DNA from: Hyperoodon ampullatus
Taxonomy: Eukaryota; Chordata; Mammalia; Artiodactyla; Ziphiidae
Direction of reading: 5' to 3'
Length of the DNA: 64,000 nucleotides
Assembly (NCBI GenBank): GCA_949752795.1
Contig: OX457058.1
Location: 38,194,587-38,258,586, forward strand
Shown: one piece after another, positions 1-11,900 of the stretch
How the letters are laid out: each line of letters starts with the position of its first letter
How positions within the stretch are numbered: position 1 is the first letter of the stretch
Position numbers and translations under genes: made by a program
Notes under the pieces: generated by a model
What the model saw: the letters and a program-made list of their open reading frames with translations, nothing else
What the model was told of the DNA's origin: nothing
Databases searched by the model: none

Positions 1-2005
1 CCTCCTGATAAATACTCGTGGCCTATGAAATAGATCATTTTACGATAAATCAAATTCAGGGGGACTGCAACTTAAACCTACTTGAAATAGACAACCTGGA
101 GAGGAATAGAAACTGATATACTTGACATCACAAGCTCCGCAACAAAGACCAACAGAAAGGATCAGAAGGGAGGTTATGGGAGATCTCTGCACGGGAGGCC
201 AGTCTCGATGAAGACCTCTGTGTGTGCCACCCCTGAGCAGGGCCCCCTGGCTCCTGAGGGTTGTAAATACCTACACTCCAGCACTGGGTCTGGTGATTTT
301 TCTACCACAGCTCCCTGGAGGAACTACCCACAAAAGCTCCTCTCTGCTTTAGAAGGCAAGAACAAGTCGTGCATTTACCCAGTGCTTCTAGTCTTCTTAC
401 ACCGAGTCGCCATGCCAACACACAGTCATAATTACCGAGGAACGCGCCAATAGTGGCAGCATTGACAAAGACACTATATCAGGGCCTGTGAGCTAAGCAA
501 GGTCAGGCTCCTTGCGGCCCCCAGCTTCCTGCCCACTTCCTTTATTCCACTCTGATCCATCTCTTTCCCTTCATTCTCTTCCTCTCCCACCCAGATGGTC
601 TCTGATTATATTTTCTCTGCAAAGAAAGGCACTATGGCTCAGTGTATAAAACACTTTTATAGCAATTAGGAGACAGGTTCTCCTTTGAGTCCCGATTTTA
701 ACTTGTGGGAAAAGTCACTTTAACATCTAGGCCTCAGTTATTTCGCTGTGAATGGGGAGAATATTTTGGACAGTGCCTATTCAGCAAGTGGGTGCCTGCA
801 TTTAATTCACCTACTAAATTCAGAGGCCGGTGTGTGTCCCGTCAACTCTAAGATCTTCTTTATGATCAGCACCAGAGGTACCAGAAGCTCAGGGAAACAA
901 AAGAAGGTTCAGTTCAGAGAGGGAGTTGGTTCTAATACCCTGAGAACAGCAGGGCTTATATCTCCCCCCAGGAAGGGTGAAAATCTCAGAAAAGGAGCCA
1001 GGAGCAGCTGAATGGTGGGCTCTATCCGATTATAAAAAGATGAGTGGGATGGATGAGAACTATCAGACTAAGTGACAAGCATCCTGAGGCCCCCAGTGAG
1101 AACAAGGACATGCACCCATTTAAAATGAGAGGTCAGAAAAAGAAGGCAGACAGCCATCACCCGGGCCCTACACAAGAGCGCCCCAATTTCAGAACACCCA
1201 GTGTACCAACATCTGAACTTACAAAGGAGATAGATTGGAGGCTGATGATTAGCATCACAAAATGATTATTCCCTTTGTAAAAGGCTTCACTGCAGGACTG
1301 CTTTAAATAGTGCATTTAAACCATGATCTGATTTGCTAAATTCGATTTATACACATCTACTGCCTAAGCTGGCGTGCGGCTGTATTTACATGTCTTCCCT
1401 TGGCACGGAGGAGGGGAGAGGCCAGCCATTATTTGGGGCCTTTAATCCTTGTAGACAGTAACTAATCTGGGGAGCTGAACCCTGTTTTTCTTCCAGAGCT
1501 GGGGCTTTAGCTGTAAACTGGCCTCAGCTTTCCACCCTGTTTTGCCTGGGCAGAGCCTGGATTTGGCTAGGATCTGTTGGAGCATTTCTGTCAATAGGGG
1601 CTGCTCACCAAGAAGCAGACCTCCTCCCCACACACGAGGGGTGACAAGTTTCCAGTACAAATTTCCAGAGAATCTGGTCTATGGCAGGCTCACCAAATTT
1701 ATTCAGCACTGACAGTTATCATGCCAGGGGTTCAAAGGTTACCTTTTGGGAGGCATGAAAATCTGCTAATCTGTATAAGTTCTGGGGATCTGATGAGCCA
1801 CATTCTATGACTTGTACTTAAGCCACAGGAACCAAACCTGGGAAGGCACAGAAAGGGGGGCTCTCTACCCAAAGAGGACAAAAGAATGGATCTACCAGGC
1901 CTCACGGCAGCTGTGCTGAGGCCATCGGGAAACCCTCCTTAGTTCACATAAAGGGGCTTGTAGGTCTCACTGACAACATGTCCCTTCAAGAGAGAAATGA
2001 CCCAA
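1..2005. other. Intergenic stretch, no gene seen
   Basis: No open frame here has codon structure, splice sites or a recognisable protein. The only classified element is a degraded MIR on the plus strand around 640-770, seen from a 'gcctcagttatttc...gtgaatgggg' segment that follows the MIR consensus. By human synteny this could lie inside the body of the MIR9-3 host lncRNA on the minus strand, but no exon can be identified. Confidence 0.5.
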
Positions 2006-2150
2006 GGAATTCCCTGGTAGTCCAGGGGTTAGGACTCTGCACTTCCACTGCAGGGGGCATGAGTTCGATCCCTGGTCAGGGGACTAAGATCCCACATGCC
2101 ACGCAGCACGGCCAAAACAAAAAATAAAATAAAACAAATAAATAAAAATA
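2006..2150 (+). mobile_element. tRNA-derived SINE (CHR family), short older copy
   Basis: The head 'ggaattccctggtagtccag' and the Pol III B-box-like 'gagttcgatccctgg' are followed by the CHR body and an A/T-rich tail of aaataaa units. Flanking sequences 'aagagagaaatgaccc' (about 1988) and 'aagagaaaaataaccc' (about 2149) look like diverged target-site duplications. The copy is more diverged than the young CHR copies at 25 kb and beyond. Confidence 0.85.
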
Positions 2151-3380
2151 AGAGAAAAATAACCCCTTCCCGTTAGGTCCAACGTGATAGGACAGTCAGG
2201 AGCTGGACAACTGCCAAAAGGGGAAATACACTACGCAGTTCACATCATTTGCCAAAAGAGAGAGGTCTAGGGAATTCATGGGCTCAGGAATGTAACATTC
2301 AAAAAACAAAGTCCCTCCAGAGGACTGAAACCAGAACATCTCTCCACCACCACCCCTATCTCCGCAGCACAGAGCTTTAGTCTTTAAGAAAGAGATCCAC
2401 TCACTCATTTACCAGATATTTACAGACACCCACAATGGTGAGCCCAGCCTAGCACTAGGAACTGGTGGGGCAAAGGAAGGAAGAAGACAGCACACAAGTC
2501 TGAGGAGTTTATAGTGGGGAATTGAGGGGTCACTAAAAACAACTAAACCATTGTTGAGAAGTCCACTAAAGCCCGCTCCTGAGAGGTTGGAAACTGGACT
2601 GGGAATCAGGAGCCGTGGGTCCCATTCCTTGCTCTGTTAGCTAACTTCATGACCTTGGGGAAAATAACTTAATCTCTCTGGGCTGGTTCCTCATCTGTGA
2701 CATGAGCAGTTGACCTGCATAATCACCAAGCTTTAAACTTTCTACAAATCGTATGGAGGGAAAAATGTTCATATCTCTAAAAATCCTGATGAGCTTCCTT
2801 TTTTGAACAAGGTTATAAACCATCATACTTTCTTCTTTGTCTTGGCTGCCGGGAGGCTCAGAACAACCACAGTATTAAATCAGAACATCTATTTTAGGCC
2901 AGAGCTTTAGGCCAGGAGGCTGGGGATGAGGTGACAGGAGAGTCCTCATATGTGAGCCCTCATATGTGATGTGGGGATGGGGGCTTGGATTCAGGACAGG
3001 CTTGGTGCTTGTTTGAGAGATGAGACACAACAGATGAATCCATGTGTCTGTTGTACGTATGCAAGTGCCGAGCCTGTGGGTAAGAACTCAGGCTTTGGGG
3101 CAGACAGCCCTGAATCTACATCCTGGCCCTGGCTCTGCCGCAACCTAGCTACGGCCAAAATCACAGAGGGAATCATCACCCTACTTATCAAGCTGAGGCC
3201 CTAATGCACATGAAGTGCTTAGCAGCGGGCCAGGCACAAAACAGGACTCAAACACAACTAACGTTACTGGAGCTCCTTGGTCGGTCTGTACAAATGCACA
3301 CGCGTGGAACCTGCTTTAGGGTAGCGGTGGGTCAACCGGGTTAGTTAGAACAACAGCGACTGAGCTTAAATTATTCAACC
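2151..3380. other. Intergenic stretch with two MIR fragments
   Basis: Two diverged plus-strand MIR fragments are visible near 2590-2760 (accurate-to-consensus 'atgaccttgggg...cctcatctgtgacatg') and 3075-3230. Nothing else can be classified. No convincing exon is present. Confidence 0.5.
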
Positions 3381-5630
3381 TGGTGGAGGGGGCGGGGCGG
3401 AGGGCACAGAAGAGCCACAGCTCTGACCTTTGGGCGGAGGCCTGGAGGGGGCGAACTCAAAGTTGCTCCACCGGGCCAGCGGAGGAAGCACCGGGCCAGC
3501 GGAGGAAGCAACGGACCCGAAGCAGCCCCAGAGGATGCGAACGGAGCCTCTAGGCCTGCCCCCAACCACAGCGGCGACGCGGAGGCCCTCGCTAGACCGC
3601 CGCCCCCATCGGCGGGGCTCTCTGTTCCTCGGCCCCCGCTATCGCTGCGCTCCGGAGCACACATAGTTCCGGGAAGGGTGGCTTCGGTCTGCTCGCCACT
3701 CGGGCCTCGCGGTTTCAAGAAAAAGCGGGCATTAACCATGCGCCTGACATTCCCCGGAAATAAGGAAAGAGTGCAAAGCGTCCGCGGTTCCGGGCTCCAA
3801 AATAACGACATTCTTCAGCCCGGCCCGCTCAAGCCCGGCTGCACCCGCTCGGGCCGAGAGGAAGGCCGTCTCCGCCCCATGCCTCAGGCAGGTAAGTGAG
3901 GAGGGCTCGAACCGGAAGCCTCTTTTTCCGCCGCTGCGACGCGCACCGCGGGGCTCCTCGTCTCTGGCCGGGAGCGCACTTGGCGGCCTGGGGGGCGCGC
4001 GGGCAGCCGCGACGGAGGGTCCGGTAGGGAGGTGGGAAGGAATACGGCGGCCGTTCTCTCGCAATTACCCCTGGGGGTAATTAATACCCGGAGGGCCTGC
4101 CCGGGGCGGACGGCGGCCGAGACACTGCGGGGCCGGGCGCGCTCGACGCGCGTTCCGCCCCTGTGGGCCTGCGGCAGGGCGAGCGCGAGGAGGGGGTCGG
4201 CAGGGCCGCGGCGCCGCGACCTACCTCGTGCCCACGCAGCCATCTTGCCGCCGCTCCTCGAGCTCTCAAAATGGCCTCCCGGCCCCGCAACGCGCCCCAC
4301 TCGAGTCTCAGCGCAGACCAGGGGTCACGGCCGCGGGCCTCCTGCCGTCTTTCCCGCCGACCTCGGCCAGCCCCGGGCGTCCCGTTTGCGCTCTCCCCGC
4401 GCCGCGCCCGCGCCGCGGGGCCTGTGGGCGCTCCTGGTTACGAAGGGCGTTGGCCCAGGCAGTGCCCGGGTGTACACGAGGTGTGAATGCTTAAAAAGGA
4501 TTCTTGCTTTGCTTGGGCTCGTGCCCCACTGCGGCACTCGAGTCTGTGCCTGTGACTCCCTTTTCTTTAGCCCAGAGACTGGGGGCGCGGGCACAGGCCC
4601 CAGCCCTTCCGGGGCCGGCCGCGCATCCCCAGGCGGAGGGGCAAGGCGTTGGCTACTGCGCGCCTCCGATTCCCGCGGAAAGCCGACGTGGGGAGCCCGG
4701 GTGTCCAAGAAGCCGCGTCGGGGGCCGGAACCGTCACAGCCGCCATTTACTTGGGGCCTACTGTGTGCTATACATCGCGCTCTGCGCCAGCTCTGCCGAA
4801 TTGTATCACAAAGTACCACAAGCCAGTAAGTGTATTGTTAATGCCATTTCACAGGGCGTTGCGCGTGTGCGTTTGACATTGGATCTGGGCTTAGGGAGGA
4901 GGGTTAGGGCCTTTCTGGTGACCCAGGTTAAAACACAGCCGCTCCACCGTCCTCATCTTGGAATCGCCCAACCTCCGGGCTGCAGGCCGGCGAGCCCGCT
5001 CTTGGAGACACCCAGGGCAGAGTTGGGGTGCAGGCAGACAGCTCCTCCTCCCATTCCCTGGTTCTGGTCACTCACCTTGCCTCCGGCGCGCCCTCCTACG
5101 AGAGGGCCGGTGCCCACAGATAGTTCGTGCTCGCGAAGAGGGCGCCAAGTGCAGGCGGAACGGCGCCGAAGAGGGAAGCGCTTGCAGGGGAGTAGCTGTA
5201 AAACAGAGCGGAGACATCAGGCACCCCCCCATGCCCACCCAGAAGCGCGTCCGCGTCCACTGGAAGGTGGGGTGGGGACACATGCGTCCTCCAGGTCATG
5301 TCCACAGCCCAGCTCTCTGCGCCGCAGTCTCACCCGCCTAGGACGCAGGAGGGAAGCCCGGTGGGGTACTGGCTAAGGGGGATTCTGGCCCGGCGCTCCT
5401 TACCGGCCAGCGGGCCGGGCATTTAGCCACCCGCAAGTATGCCGCTGGAGGCCCGCCCTCCGGAGCGAAACCCTGCTCGCTGGGAGCTGGAGCTCCAGAA
5501 ATGGAGAACCGTGAGGTGGGGCATTTGGGTGCATCTAGGGCCCAGCACACCGCGCAGAGCCTGCCAGCCAGCGCCCCGGAACGATGCTGACTAACCCCCC
5601 CACCCCCACCCCGAGCCCTGACAGCAATGT
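3381..5630. promoter_or_regulatory. CpG island, possible bidirectional lncRNA promoter
   Basis: This block is GC-rich with dense CpG, in contrast to its surroundings. It contains splice-donor consensus sites on both strands. On the plus strand, CAG|GTAAGTGAG has its exon end at 3891, a perfect match to the donor consensus. On the minus strand, CAAG|GTGAGTG has its exon end at 5076, and GAG|GTAGGT lies near 4222. The long open frames here are the stop-poor effect of GC-rich DNA and have no recognisable domain. An inference is that non-coding transcripts start here on both strands; by human synteny the block lies within the MIR9-3HG interval. Confidence 0.5.
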
Positions 5631-8600
5631 TCATGAGTCCTGAGACCCAGAACCTGCCGGAGCTGGGATCCCAGGCGCCAGCTATTAGAAATCCCCAACC
5701 GCTGAACTAACAAGGACCTGCTGGTGACGCCCTCTTGGCCTCGAAAGTCAATTCCTAATCTGTTCCCTTCAAGGCTATAGACATTTGTGTGTCCTCCTCC
5801 TCAGCCAGCCAAGCTTGGACCTTTATACCCATTCCAACGCCGCCCCCCCTTCCACAACTGGGTGCTCCTTGGAGTCCTGTTTTGCCTCTCAATTCAGGGG
5901 CCCAGTGGGCATGGCAGGCACTGGTCAGGTCTTCCAAGGGATTCTTGGACATCCATCGGTGCTTTCATTCTGTCTCCAGCAGGTGGAGGTTTGAATTTCA
6001 GATCCAGACATCCATGTGCACCCCCTGTCTGACCCTGAAGAAAGCTATCATTTACTCAGCACCTACTGTATGCCAGGACTTTATTTGTATATTTTACTTA
6101 ATTCTCACATGACCCCTGGAGGTGTGGGTACTATTATTCCCATTTCACAGATGGGGAAACAGAAGCCCAGAGAGGTGATATGACTTGTGAAGGATACACT
6201 GAGTTGTAATGTTGAAAGCATGCCCCCAAATCCTGCCTCACAGGCGTGGGCATCCCTTCCCCACCCCACCCCCAGCTGCTGCCCTTCTGAAATTTGGACT
6301 GCTGGATTATTAACCCAGTCCAGGATAGTCCTGAGTTCTCCATTCTAGTGCCTCCACTCAGGATTGTCACCCTTAGGGTCACAAAAGGCCACAGAGGAGA
6401 GCCCGTCTTCCTGCTCTCCCCATGACCTGTGGTGGGGAATTTCTGCAGCCCTCTGGGCACCCCGGAGGTATTTCCACCCTCTTTAGCCTGGGTCCAGAAC
6501 CTTGAGGGAACCTGGTAAAGCCTCATGCTGGCTAATAATCTACTCCTGATTTTTAAAATCCCAGTCTACACAGTCAAAGAAGTGGGTGACCTGTATTATG
6601 ATCAAGATAATTCAGGCAGGAGAAAATGAGATGAAGGGGCAGGAAGGACATGATATTTTTACACACAACCCCAGTGGAGACCTGGGGGGATTCAGGAGCT
6701 AAAAAGAGGAGCATTACTAGGAAATGCCCCTGTCTCTGGTTCCTGCAAGAGATTTCATCCCAATTGATAATCACACAGGAAGCTGTAACTCCCCCAACCT
6801 CCAAGCTGAGAGGTGCTTTTTCTTTAAATGACGTTAATGTGACGTTAATGTTTCTTTTCTTTTCTTTTTTAACGAAATCTCTATAAAAAACAACCTCCAC
6901 TTAAAAAATTATGTCCATTTAACCGGAGGTGAAAGAAAGAAAAAGCAAAATGAAAAAAAAAAGTTTGGGCTTTTTCAGAAGAAGAAGAAGATCAGGGAGA
7001 AAGCCGCCACCCCCAGGCTGCCTGACACAGCAAAGATGGCAGCTGAAGGTTGAGATGGGGTGGCTACAACCAGACTTGAGAGACACCAGGAATTTGGGTA
7101 ATGGAGGGAACAAGGATCTGAAGCCACACTCTCCAGAGGGCAGAGGACAAAGGTCCTTTTCAAAATAAACCCAAGTAGAGTGTGAGACCAGCCTAACCTT
7201 GGGGAGTGGCCGTGGTACCCAACCCCCTTTCCAATTTGCAGTCCATCTCCACCCTAACAAGACAGAGAAGGCTCAAGAAATGCCACTCCCTGCACATTCC
7301 TGCAACACACAAAGAACCCGGGTTTGGCCAGAGACAGAGGAGAACAGCTCCACTCATAGCACCTCCTAATTCATGGGGGGAACAAAAACTAGGTTGCAAG
7401 TTGATGTGGGGGGAGGTGAGGCTGACCGGTGAGGGGCTCCAGTGCCTGTGCAGATGGAAGCTGAAAGGAAGTTCTAATTAGCACAAAACTGGCACCTTCC
7501 ATTAATAGCTCTCCATCAGCTCCTGGATGCCACTGATGGGAGACAAGTTGCAATGTGTGGGCTTCACCTGGCTCCTGATCATTAACAGACCTCGGGTGAG
7601 ACCAGGGCTGTCCTGAAGGAAGACCACCTCAAACCAGCTGCCCCACCAAAAAAATCTAATTACAGGTCTGACTTCTGGGCCCATCTGAGGAGAAAGTGTT
7701 TAACGCGAGTCCGACGTGACCACAAACACGAAATCTCCTAAGAAGTCCTGGCATACATTCTATGTATTTGACACTCTTGATAGGTCAAACAGATCCATGG
7801 TAAGAGATATCTGAAGGGGGTTGGGGAGGGATTGACTGGGAAGAGGCAGGAGGGAAGTTTCTGGAGTGAGGGAAATGCTATCTTGAGTGTTGGTTACATG
7901 GATGTAAATGCATTGTACACCTATGATCTGTTTCTATATGTAAATTATACTTCTAATAATATACATGTAGGTGTATAAGTATGTGGCAGTGTATCACACA
8001 CATGCATGCAAAGGTCTCAGCCGCTGACTGATTTCTCCATAGCCTGTGATCTCCTTGATGTGAAGGTTCACACCCTTTTCAAGGGTCACAGTAGAGAAAG
8101 GGGCCAGAGCAGATGGGGAAATGGGGCTGTGCACATCTCACAGACACGCAGCCTTGGCCGGCCTGGTAGGGAGGAGGAATGTCTGAATTGAATCAATTAG
8201 CTGCAGAAAACTTCAGAAAAGAAGTAAGGCCCTTCATAAAACCAAAGCCCACTCCTTAATCCCCAAAGGCAATCCTCTCCCCCATTCCCATGGCCATTCC
8301 TCAGTAAACAAAGAAATCCCTCCTTCCACATCCACACCTCAATATTCATTATGAGCTGACATTAGAGACCGCATTCCAGCCTCCCAGAGTGCCCTAATGA
8401 CTGGAAACCCAAGGGCAGATGACAGGGGGTTTCCTCTCTCTTTCTCTCCCTCTGCTTTCTCTCAACATCTCCTCTCCCCTTCCCACGGCAGTCTGTCCTT
8501 TCTTTCCTCCCTTCTCTCCCTTTCTCTTCCTTCTTTTCTTCAAATTAGTGAATAAGCAAATCAAGGCAAAGACATCACTAACTGTACCTTGTTCATTTAT

Positions 8601-11000
8601 TTTGACAAGTGCAGTTTAATTTTAATCATTTATGATAATACTTCATAGTAGACGAGTAAATGTGCTGGGGTATATTTGGTAACATTAATGAAGTCTGCCT
8701 AATAGGAACCTTCACTCCAGCACCCTGCCTGGAGAGCTGCCTGCTGGAGAAGTGGGGCGAGACCACTGGTCTGTGGTAGGGTGTGCAGTTTTTTGTGGGG
8801 GCGGGGGGTGGGGGGGAACTTAATGGGTTTGAGGATTAGCGAAGGGAAAATTAACCCGATTCTAGAGAAGAGGCATATATGCAAGCCCATAATCGTGTGT
8901 GGTGTGGATTGTGTGTATTTAAACACCGAGAGAGCACACTCTGTGATAAGGAAGCCCAGGCGTGCACACATGCCACATGCATATTTACACATGAATCTCA
9001 AATGTGCAGATCAGCAGAGTCCCAAAGAAATTAGGCCCTGGGCAATTAAAAATTGAAATAAAAATGGAAAATGTGATACACAGAATTCTATATCTCTTCG
9101 AAGTACCTTTCTCCTACTTATCATATGCCTCAAGTGGGCAAACATGGTGCAAAATGTGGAAGATAATAAGAAGGGTAGGGGGTTTCTTGCACTGGTGATG
9201 ACTTCAGAATGCTCCCTCCAACACACAGTGAACCATGAAAAACAGGTCTCAATCAATGCAACATTTTAAATGGGAGTGATCTTTTTATAGCTCTTCCTTA
9301 GCCCTGCCGCCATCCTTAACATAACTGATCGTCATATAAGTGTACCATTCGGTATATAGACCACATATATATATAAGAATGGGTATACTATACATATGAA
9401 CGTGCAATCATTTGGTCCAAACACATAGATATCTGGTACACCTCAAGACATAAGCTCCAAAGCATTTACATTATTATCTACAATAATGATAGACTTGTCA
9501 TAGTATAATTAATGCTTAATTTTGAACGTAAAGAAATAGCTGACCCTTTATTTAAAAATAATAGTAAAAAAAAAAAAAAAAAGGACCTCAAGCGTTCCCT
9601 GTTTCCCATCTCTGCCTTGTTTGCTCATACCCAGGGTGGTTTAGGGACATTTCAAGAGACAGAATTGGGTTCTTATGAGACCAACTGCACCACCTGCCTC
9701 AGGATAGAGTGCAGGATTCTCCCAGAGTCTACAGGCTAGATTTGGTCCAGTTCTGCGGGCAAGAACTAAAACTCGGCAATTGCTTGTTTCTCTTACTGGA
9801 TGATTCCAGTGGGAAGAAGCGAGGCTGCTTGCCAACAAGGTGTGCCAAAGGCTCAAAGACCCCTTTCTTGGCATAGCCATGTGTGTGAGAGAGGGCAAGT
9901 GGAACCTGCCTGCACCCATGAAATGCCTTATAACAACTTCCCACCCTCCAAGCGGAGGGATGTCTTGGCCGTTAGTTAGAGCAAGATCATCAGCCGGAGA
10001 CACCTGGCTCCCAGCTTTCTCGCCTGGCCCCCAAGCTCCTCCAACCCATCTCCTTAAAACCGTGGCCTGGCTCTGGCGTGGGAAAGGCAGTTTGGAGCTT
10101 TTCACAACTCCAGTATCCCCTTGAACCAAAACCAATTAGCCTGGCCCAAGGTCCTGTCATTGAGGCCCTGGCCCTCTTTTCAAACCCCTGCGGCTCAATT
10201 GCGGTGAGGGGGCTGGCCAGTGAATGCTGGGACCACTTAAAGTGGTGCTTAAGCCGGACCGGCCTGGAAGGAACGAGCCAGCACTATAGGAGCTGCGGCA
10301 GCCCATTCTCAGAGCCACTGACCAAGGTTTTGTTCCAGCCACAGCCCCCGCCCTGACTCTATTTTGAAAAATCCTCCCTTCCTCTCCGATTCCCAGCTGT
10401 CTGGAGGAGCAATGAAAAGCTGGCTCTAGGAAGCCATGAGACACCCAAACTTGGCTTCCCCAGACAGAAAGGAAATCCCTGTGTTCTGAGTTCCGTCCCC
10501 AATTATCTTGCCCTCCCTGCTAAGGGAGAAGGAGCTCTGACATTGATAGAGCACCCACTGTGCACTCAGTGCTTTCCATCAGGAGCATGCACACCAGCCC
10601 GTCTTGTGGATGATAAAACTAAGGCTCAGGGGAAGTGACTTGCCCAAAATCACAGCCCTTAAGAGCAAGGCAATATGGGGGGACCTCTGAGAGCCCCTGA
10701 ACACCACTCTCTTAGGAAGAGAGACACAGAAGAGGGTGAGAGATTGACCAAGATGGAGCTTTGGACCAAGATGAGAAAGAAGAGGGGAACGTCACCTGGG
10801 GGAAGGGAAGATTCCTGAACACAACTCCCAGCACAAGCTCAGGTCTCTACCAAGGCCGTGCCTTGGTACATCATCCATTCTCCCCCTGCCTGACCCAAGT
10901 TGAACTGACCCCAGGGAGAATAGGGTTGGAGTGGGGATGAGTTGCCATAGCCTTCCTCCAGCCCCCCACCAGTCACCACCTTCCTGTCCAGGCGGAGTGA
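5631..11000. other. Non-coding stretch, candidate conserved enhancers
   Basis: Minus-strand MIRs occur at about 6045-6215 and 10530-10670. An (A)18 run sits at 9566-9583. Segments around 7470-7510, 8190-8220, 8340-8400 and 8545-8640 are repeat-free and rich in TAAT/ATTA homeodomain-type cores, as is typical of developmental enhancers. That reading is inference from composition only. No protein-coding exon was found. Confidence 0.4.
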
Positions 11001-11900
11001 AGATTCGCCCTCTGTGATGGGCGGCACTGCCAGGGCGCCCTGGCCGTCGCCATGGTGACGCACATCCCACCCTAGGCCAGAGCTGATTGGTCACTCTATC
11101 CAGGCTGATGGAGGGGGTCTAAAGTCTAGGCGGGATGGGGGACCGAGACACCCCGACACACACGCGAGAAAGAGATGCCAAGGGGGAAATGAAGACTATT
11201 AAAATGGCGCCGCGGCCTCCACGGGGTATCTGCTGTGGGTGCGCATACACGGGTTGGAAAAATCCGGGCCGTTTTCTTGACCGCGCCGCGTCGCCTGGGT
11301 CCTGGAGGGCGCATAAATCCCGCTGGGGCTGCCCCGGGGCTCAGGGCCGACCCCTCCCTGCTTTTCCCCGACCTAGGCGTACAGGACTGCACACCCCAGC
11401 TGCCTGGACCCGCCCCGCGCGCGGCACGGTCGGGCCGGGCGAGCGCGGCGGATTAGCCCTGAGCCCGCAGACCCGAGGGCGCGGGGCGGGCGCATTTGGG
11501 GGTGTGAGGGCGGGGCGAGGCGGCGACCGCGCCTCTAATCCCAGCGCTGCGTGTGGGAGCGGCCGGATCAGGGAATTAGCGCTGTAACTTCGGATTAGTA
11601 ACGCTCGCTAAATGAGCGCCTAATTCCGACCCTTCATGCTTTTCAGCGTCGCGGCTGGGCCCTGGGAGGCCTTCTGGCCTCGCTCCCTCCGCGCTCTGGT
11701 CCCATTTCCCGGGAGGTCGGCCGCCGTGGAGAGCTCCCTGACCGGCCTAGATCAGGCCTCTGGCCGCGCCGCAGCCTGATTTTCGGCGGCGCCCAGTGAT
11801 GCCAGCTTTTCATTCGCCGAGCAGAGGCCCGCCTCGTCGTCCTACGGTCGTTCACGGTTGGGAGTTCGTGGACGAGTGAGAAGGAAGCCCTTGATGCCTC
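11001..11900. promoter_or_regulatory. CpG island with an RFX X-box and OTX-type sites
   Basis: The block is CpG-dense. An X-box-like palindrome gtcgccatggtgac lies at 11046-11059, matching the GTNRCC(N)RGYAAC type bound by RFX proteins. Bicoid/OTX-type GGATTA cores occur at 11450-11455, 11536-11541 (reverse) and 11592-11597. No splice donor as strong as those in the neighbouring islands was seen. It may be an enhancer or an alternative promoter of the MIR9-3 host transcript; orientation is undetermined. Confidence 0.45.

Noticed and set aside
1700..1715. REST-like ttcagcactgacag
   Set aside because: The two half-sites are fused with no proper spacing, and the site is far from any promoter-like sequence.
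4032..5376. Two long overlapping plus-strand open frames (265 and 290 codons) in a CpG island
   Set aside because: They are Arg/Pro/Ala-rich with no domain or splice logic, and similar frames occur on the opposite strand. GC-rich DNA lacks stop codons by chance.
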